A DNA stretch of 64,000 nt from Amphiura filiformis. Taxonomy: Eukaryota; Echinodermata; Ophiuroidea; Amphilepidida; Amphiuridae. The DNA lies in the NCBI RefSeq assembly GCF_039555335.1, contig NC_092635.1, positions 70,282,058 through 70,346,057 on the forward strand, in the 5' to 3' direction. The translations under genes were made by a program, and so were the position numbers. Below the pieces are notes generated by a model that had not been told where the DNA came from, ran no database searches, and saw only the letters and a list, made by a program, of their open reading frames with translations. Shown in pieces: positions 58,561-64,000 of the stretch; position 1 is the stretch's first letter; each line of letters opens with the position of its first letter.

Positions 58561-60499
58561 ATTTTATTTTTACTTAATTAGCCAATTAAATAAAATTCTC
58601 CTTTCAAAGTCCTTTGGAATACTAGTATATCAAGCAAATTTCCAAGAAATGTTTTCGCATTTGATTTTCAATAGACCACTGGATTTCCATTTCCAATGTA
58701 TTTGTCATGTTTAGGAATGCATGTTTCCAGCACATCTAACCACTAAGTATTCTATTATACTAGTTAACAAGATCGTAATGACATATCATCTTGTGTGAAC
58801 AGTTTACAATAACCCTCACTTGTACTTTTATAACACATAATCATTCCAGGCATCGGAAATAGAAATAGAAATGTCAATGTTATATGTCAACACTAGCAGT
58901 AGCACATTGAACAAGTCAGAACAACCATCAAGAAACATACATACATTCACAGGGTTACATGTACAAGTAAATACTTGTCTGGATTTGAACAGTGCTTAAA
59001 GTAGTCAAAATAATACAGAGTCATCCCCATTCATTCGTACCCCTCCCTCCCTCCCCCAACACACACACACAACATGGGAAGTAGGTAAGCACAGTCCTAG
59101 GAATCCTAACCTTGCAAAAGAAATCATGGCCTATTACTGTTAAATTAATTTCTCTAAAATATCTACAACTATTTAGTATGCCATGCACCTACAGTCACTT
59201 GCTCTTTACTCATATCTATATTTTTTAAATGTACAAATAGCATAGTTGACAGACATTACAAGTATCCTCTGCAGCTACTGTCTTCAAACCTATCTATTAG
59301 GTCAGTAAACCGCACACACGTATTAATCGTACACATGCATGTGTGAGCATTCCATATTTCCCCCATGGCCAACACCCAAGAAACTACGACCTAAGGGCAC
59401 GGAAGTTGTCCAGCGTGGAGTGACCGTGGTGGGGCTGTGTGGGAGGAAAATGGGCATTTCCTCTATGAATTAGCAAACTTCAAATAACTCCTAGTATAAA
59501 GAGCGGAAAATCAATTGTTTGCCTTGAATGTCAGAAACAAAAATAACTTGACACATACAGCATGCAACAACAAATTGCATTACATACACTTAACACATAA
59601 ACACCCTTATACCCTGATACATACTGCAATATATACATATGTAACCGAGGATGTTGACCCACCCTGTCAAGTTTGTTCCCTTACCGTGGATGTGCTGAAA
59701 TATTCAAGTGCAGACTACACCAGCAAAATGCGGTCAATGACTATAATGAATTTGTAAGCTGTTATGGGTCTAGAAACACTAGTTACGAACTGTGTAATTC
59801 CAACGCTGATGTTTACAAAAGCATACATACACATTAACACACATACACTTCACAACAACAAAATCATCATGGTCAAAGGTTAGTACCATAATTTTGCAGT
59901 TCTCGAGAATTCTTTCAGTTCCCTGAAAGTACTATCCATTACAAAATTTTACTGATACAAATTATTTCAGATTCAATCAACGCTTGGCAAAAATGCAAAA
60001 ATAAAAGTGAGAAAACCCACACCATTTCAGCAAATCTCCGCCTTTTATCACGCTTCGGCAATCCAAGTCAAAGGCACAAATGTTTCCGTTCTAAATGCCT
60101 ATTACAAAGCTGCTACACAGCTTTAAACCTGTCGTTGAAATTGTCGCCAAGTCTAAGGAGATAGGAAGGGAAATACCTCCTAATGAGGCACTTCCCTGTT
60201 GGGAGGGCAGCACAGTGATGGGAATTCAGAGGGAGGAGGTAGCCCTCATTGTCACTTCTCCATTTATGTTGTGCGTAATACTTCACTTCCGTTGTAGACC
60301 TACATGTATTCACAACTTGCATGATCATGGCAATTCACTAGCTCTGTACCTGGCTAAGTGGGCAAGACGTGTGTAGGGGTGATAGAGAGAGGTTGAGAAG
60401 AAACATGGGACTTTTTTCCATTACATTCCAATGAACTGTGGACAAACAACCAACTGCGGATGTCCCGTCTACTAAAATGTGTTTATCAGCGAGTCCCCT

Positions 60500-60715
60500 A
60501 TTTGGGGTATTCACCCTTTGCACAGATCCCCCATCTTGCAACCAAAACGAGGTCCTCCCTGCAAACGCATGCGCAAAAAGTGCATTTTTGTTTCTCACAC
60601 TTTTCTAGCAACACGCCAGATGGTTTTTGCAAAGCGTGCGCAGTAATTAAATAACACGTTTGTCAGGCGTACGCACACACAACACGCACTTTGCGGGTAG
60701 AATTTTGTTTTGACC
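60500..60715. repeat. Second copy of the 6940-7215 dispersed repeat
   Basis: CATCTTGCAACCAAAACGAGG, CTGCAAACGCATGCGCAAAAAG, TTTTGTTTCTC and ACACAACACGC occur in the same order as at 6983-7110. More CpG-rich, so perhaps less decayed than the other copy. Confidence 0.65.
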
Positions 60716-61357
60716 GTGCGATCGGCGAATAGAGTCAGTCGGACTCAGTCCACGGTTCGCTGGGTGTGTCCTGATTTGGTCCACAATTTGATAGTTAATT
60801 TGGGTCCACATTTATGGGTGTGTTTTTATGTCCACTTATGATGTCTTTCTAGCAGGGGTGTTGGGGTATGTTTATATATACATATGTATACTTCAAATTG
60901 GCCTCAAACAAGGAAATACACTTCATTTAAACAGGTCTGCAAAAGTGCATGCATTTTTCTAAGCATAGAAACGTGACTGTCCATGTTTCCGGTTCTGTGT
61001 AATGGACAATAATACAGACCACATTCTTACCATTTCTACACCACTTTTCCAAATTTCACTTATTCCATTATTTACCTATTTAAATCACTAATTGAGTTCA
61101 ACATCTTTGCGCTTTTGCAAAATAACTTTCAACTTGGCATTGTCTTGTTATAAGCTTACTGATGTAGGAGGGTCTCTCCTACCCACAGGGAATCAGCCAT
61201 TAGCTCTGTGCCAAGGATATAACCCATTTTACTTGGCTCTTTGCCTCTGGTCTAACAACATTATGTGAAAGCCGTGCCAGACATGTCATTCTTTCCCACA
61301 TTGCACCACTTTTCTTGGCCAATGTCCTCATTATTTTATCATTCTTCATTACCACTT

Positions 61358-61577
61358 CTATAGTTTGTTCGGCTTATAATTGGCGTAAATTATTCGGTTT
61401 TTGTTACTGCGCGCGTCAGTAAAGTTCCAACATACGCATGTTTAAATTCACATTAGCGTGTGCCAGTCACACATTACGCAACTAGCATACATGTAAGCGC
61501 TGCGCCCAACTGCCATTCTGTATCAATACACAATGTTATGATTTTTTTTTGCCAATTATAAGCCGAACAAACTATAG
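61358..61577. repeat. 220-bp MITE with 27-bp terminal inverted repeats
   Basis: CTATAGTTTGTTCGGCTTATAATTGGC and GCCAATTATAAGCCGAACAAACTATAG are perfect complements. The interior is CpG-rich (TTACTGCGCGCGTCAG, ACATTACGCAAC). No coding capacity. Confidence 0.92.
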
Positions 61578-61892
61578 CACCCATTAGTTTTATAGGGGTC
61601 TATCTTTCTTTTCCTCACAAAATCACAAGAGAACAAAAATGGGGTTACAGAACATGTGGGAACAGTCTAACTAGGGCAAATTTTTCCATCCTTAAAGGTC
61701 ATGCCTTCAAGTTGTCATGATGTCAGCATTATTGATCCCTGTAAAGCCTTCAACTGTGAGTTCTGATGTAATGCATGGCAAGGTGAATGTTGTGAACTGG
61801 AGGCTATACTCATTATCACCACAATATTCCCTGTTTAAAAAAATCCTTCAGGGAGATCAAACAAAATTTGGCACATAACATGTCGTTTTGCT

Positions 61893-62785
61893 GGCGAGTA
61901 CCCGCTAGTCCGAAGGACCGCTAGTCCGAAGGTTTGCTAGTCCGAAGGTTCGCTAGTCCGAACACGTATTTCAATGGAGGACGTGAGGGTCGCTAGTCCG
62001 AATTCGCAAAAAGGTTCGCTAGTCCGAAAAAAAGGTTCGCTAGTCCGAAGGTTCGCTAGTCCGAAGGTTCGCTAGTCCTAAGGTTCGCTAGTCCGAATTT
62101 ATTAAAAGGTTCGCTAGTCCGAATTGTTAATCAGGTTCGCTAATCCGAATCAAAAAAAGGTGCTCTAGTCCGAATTTTAAATAAGGTCCGCTAGTCCGAA
62201 TTTTATATAAGGTTCGCTAGTCCGAATGATAAATAAGACCCGCTAGTCCGAATTCTATAAATAAGGTCCGCTAGTCCGAATTTTCTTTAAAGAACCTGAG
62301 CAGCGCTACCATACACCGGTCTCAAAATGTATTGGAGGTGTTTGATCAAATATAGCGCGTTACCTGAGTAGGTGCACACAGGTTCACAACATTGTTCATG
62401 TTTTGCAAGGTTTCTTTAAAGGTAATGATGGCAAGTACATAAAAGTATACATTTTCAGAAAGGAAACAATGCAAGTAACCCAATAAGTTTCCAAATCGAT
62501 GAAAACTGTATATTTATGTTCTAAAGACACAAAAAGTATACAGATGCTGTTTTGTTTTTTCCTAAAGTATTTGAATATTTATTCCTTTTAAAAATTACTG
62601 ATGTAGGTTTTGTAGAATGAATGAAATTGCAATCAAATATACACCATCGCCTCAATAGTAATGGATATAATTCAAGACAACAACGAGAGCTAGGCCTATT
62701 ATGAATGTCTAAAATACAAACTTTTCTATTTATTTTATTTCTTCATTGATTACTTTCTCTATAAATCCTTCTTCCTTTAATATAT

Positions 62786-62829
<44 letters not shown>

Positions 62830-62831
62830 TT

Positions 62832-62911
<80 letters not shown>

Positions 62912-62913
62912 TT

Positions 62914-62953
<40 letters not shown>

Positions 62954-63255
62954 AAATTCGGACTAGCGGACCTTATTTAAAATTCGGACTAGCTTAACCC
63001 TAAATCAAATTCAATTAGCGGACATGATTTTTAATTCGGACTAGCGAACCTTATATATAATTCGGACTAGCGAGCCTTATTTAAAATTCGGACTAGCGAA
63101 CCTTGTTAAAAATTCGGACTAGCGGACCTTATTTAGAATTCGGAATAGAGAACCTTCGGACTAGCGGACCTTCGGACTAGCGAACCTTCGGACTAGCGAA
63201 CCTTCGGACTAGCGAACCTTCGGACTGGCGGGCCTTAGGACTAGCGGGCTGTAAC
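61893..63255. mobile_element. Foldback element with mirrored arrays of a 16-bp unit (CRISPR look-alike)
   Basis: Left arm 61901-62290: about 17 copies of GGTTCGCTAGTCCGAA. Right arm 62954-63250: about 14 copies of the complement TTCGGACTAGCGAACC. In both arms the outer units are head-to-tail at 16-bp period and the inner units are separated by AT-rich spacers of about 10-12 bp (e.g. TTTTAAATAA). CGTTTTGCT occurs at 61884-61892 and 63256-63264, a candidate 9-bp target-site duplication. The 660-bp centre includes a (TTTC)n run and no recognised gene. The layout resembles Drosophila FB/Galileo-type foldback transposons. No cas genes; eukaryotic context. Confidence 0.8.
62786..62954. repeat. (TTTC)n microsatellite
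   Basis: About 40 tetranucleotide units with two interruptions (TTTTTC). It abuts the right arm of the foldback element directly, so it may have grown from that arm's inner end. Its open frame (FLSF repeats) is meaningless. Confidence 0.97.
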
Positions 63256-64000
63256 CGTTTTGCTTGCCCTACTCTCACCACTGCTTTGTAAACAAATTAG
63301 ATGGCTCTACGCCAGATGGATTTGACCAACTGGTGAATGCACCCTCTCTACAAACATAACATTGCTGCAGTTGCATGGAATACTCAACATCCACATTACA
63401 AGACGGTTACTATTACGTTTCAACTCCCATATGATGAAATTTCATTCTTCAAAATGTTCACGCTACCTTTAGTTTTGTTGACATGTCAACACCAACACTT
63501 ACGGCTATGTCTGTGAAAATCATGCGTCATCAAAGCACATGAGAATCTACCAAATGTTGTTACTTTGAACTATTTCCATTTCCACAAAAGCTGTGACATA
63601 TGATGAAATAATTTTGACATGAAATCTCTTGTACTTTATTGTCAAAAATCAATCAGATAAGTTATCAAAGATCAGCCATTATGCATTATACTTAGGCCTA
63701 AAAAATTGTATTGCCCTAGAGCTCCAAAGTCAGGGTCGGTCACCCGGTTTTGGGGTTTTTTTACCACATAAAATATCAAGAAATGCAAGTTTACCACAAA
63801 ATACCATGGAAAACATGATTTATATGGTTTCTTAATAGGCTTGTTGTTTTAAATGTATCAGAGTTGTGCAGTACGAATTACAAAACAGGCAAAACATTTT
63901 CACAACATTTGTGTTTTACATACCAAATATGAAAAAAATAATAATAATAATAAACACGCCCACCCATTGGATTTTAGGGTTGGTCAAAAAGGGCAAAACA
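63256..64000. other. Non-coding, no feature recognised
   Basis: AT-rich sequence with a short (AAT)n run near 63937-63952. The 68-codon plus frame at 63629-63835 has no similarity recognised. No PHD-type exon seen. Confidence 0.4.

Larger units (their letters stand above)
57103..61357 (-). other. Upstream KAT6 intron or flank, no exon found
   Basis: Searched by eye for Cys-rich PHD-type exons on the minus strand; none found. Contains a tRNA-derived SINE-like stretch at 58500-58560 (minus strand TGGCTGAGTG...GGTCCTGGGTTAAAT), a C-rich and (AC)n run at 59040-59070, and the dispersed repeat at 60500-60715. Several frames of 60-93 codons show no domain. Confidence 0.5.

Noticed and set aside
59640-59760. 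Possible upstream KAT6 exon near CACATCCACG followed by GTAAGG (minus strand)
   Set aside because: An AG acceptor lies only about 10 bases away and the encoded residues match no KAT6 motif.
62746-62955. FLSF-repeat open frame
   Set aside because: Translation of a pure (TTTC)n microsatellite.
61893-63255. CRISPR array
   Set aside because: Repeat-spacer order is superficially similar, but units are 16 bp, spacers are short low-complexity AT sequence, arrays are mirrored, and the host is an animal genome without cas genes.

Overview
The window is animal nuclear DNA: AT-rich, intron-dense, and crowded with short inverted-repeat elements and tandem repeats. It is dominated by one protein-coding gene on the minus strand, a KAT6A/KAT6B (MOZ/MORF)-type MYST histone acetyltransferase. 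Twelve coding exons can be placed by GT-AG splice sites, reading-phase agreement and recognisable protein motifs. They run from 57102 down to the stop codon at 10278. The gene enters the window already in progress: the N-terminal exons expected to encode the NEMM/H15-like and double PHD finger domains were not found between 57103 and 64000 and presumably lie beyond the window. The type of repeats and the gene structure suggest a marine invertebrate; an echinoderm or other non-vertebrate deuterostome would fit, but the sequence alone does not prove it.

Gene layout, in reading order from high to low coordinates: a C2HC zinc finger split over exons a and b; a long linker with the GLIDGL / GLFDGLS motifs (exon b, 55190-56262); the MYST catalytic domain over exons c to i (44087 down to 26551), with its own C2HC finger, the autoacetylated lysine, catalytic Cys and Glu, and the acetyl-CoA loop; then Ser/Lys-rich acidic and basic exons (25112-25330, 17561-18074); and one giant last exon (10278-15763) that encodes the acidic, Ser-Pro/Met-repeat and polyglutamine C-terminus ending in the family's M-R-R terminus. 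All internal exons join in frame. The last exon is the exception: its 5' part has at least three single-base frame breaks plus a TGA, all of the missing-one-base type.

Introns and flanks hold many non-autonomous elements: about ten copies of one ~180-bp foldback MITE family, a 665-bp TTAA-flanked piggyBac-like MITE, several other foldbacks, a 1.19-kb long-TIR element, a 5'-truncated LINE with an 11-bp target-site duplication, a SINE with a 13-bp duplication, and a poly(A)-tailed retrocopy with a 15-bp duplication. A 90-bp, 15-copy minisatellite with an uninterrupted reading frame lies just upstream of the 17561-18074 exon.

At the left end (1-1000) is a decayed, SINE-interrupted coding fragment. 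At the right end (61893-63255) is the most unusual structure: a foldback element whose two arms are mirrored arrays of a 16-base unit with AT-rich spacers, looking superficially like a CRISPR array. No bacterial-type features, rRNA genes or intact second protein-coding gene were recognised.
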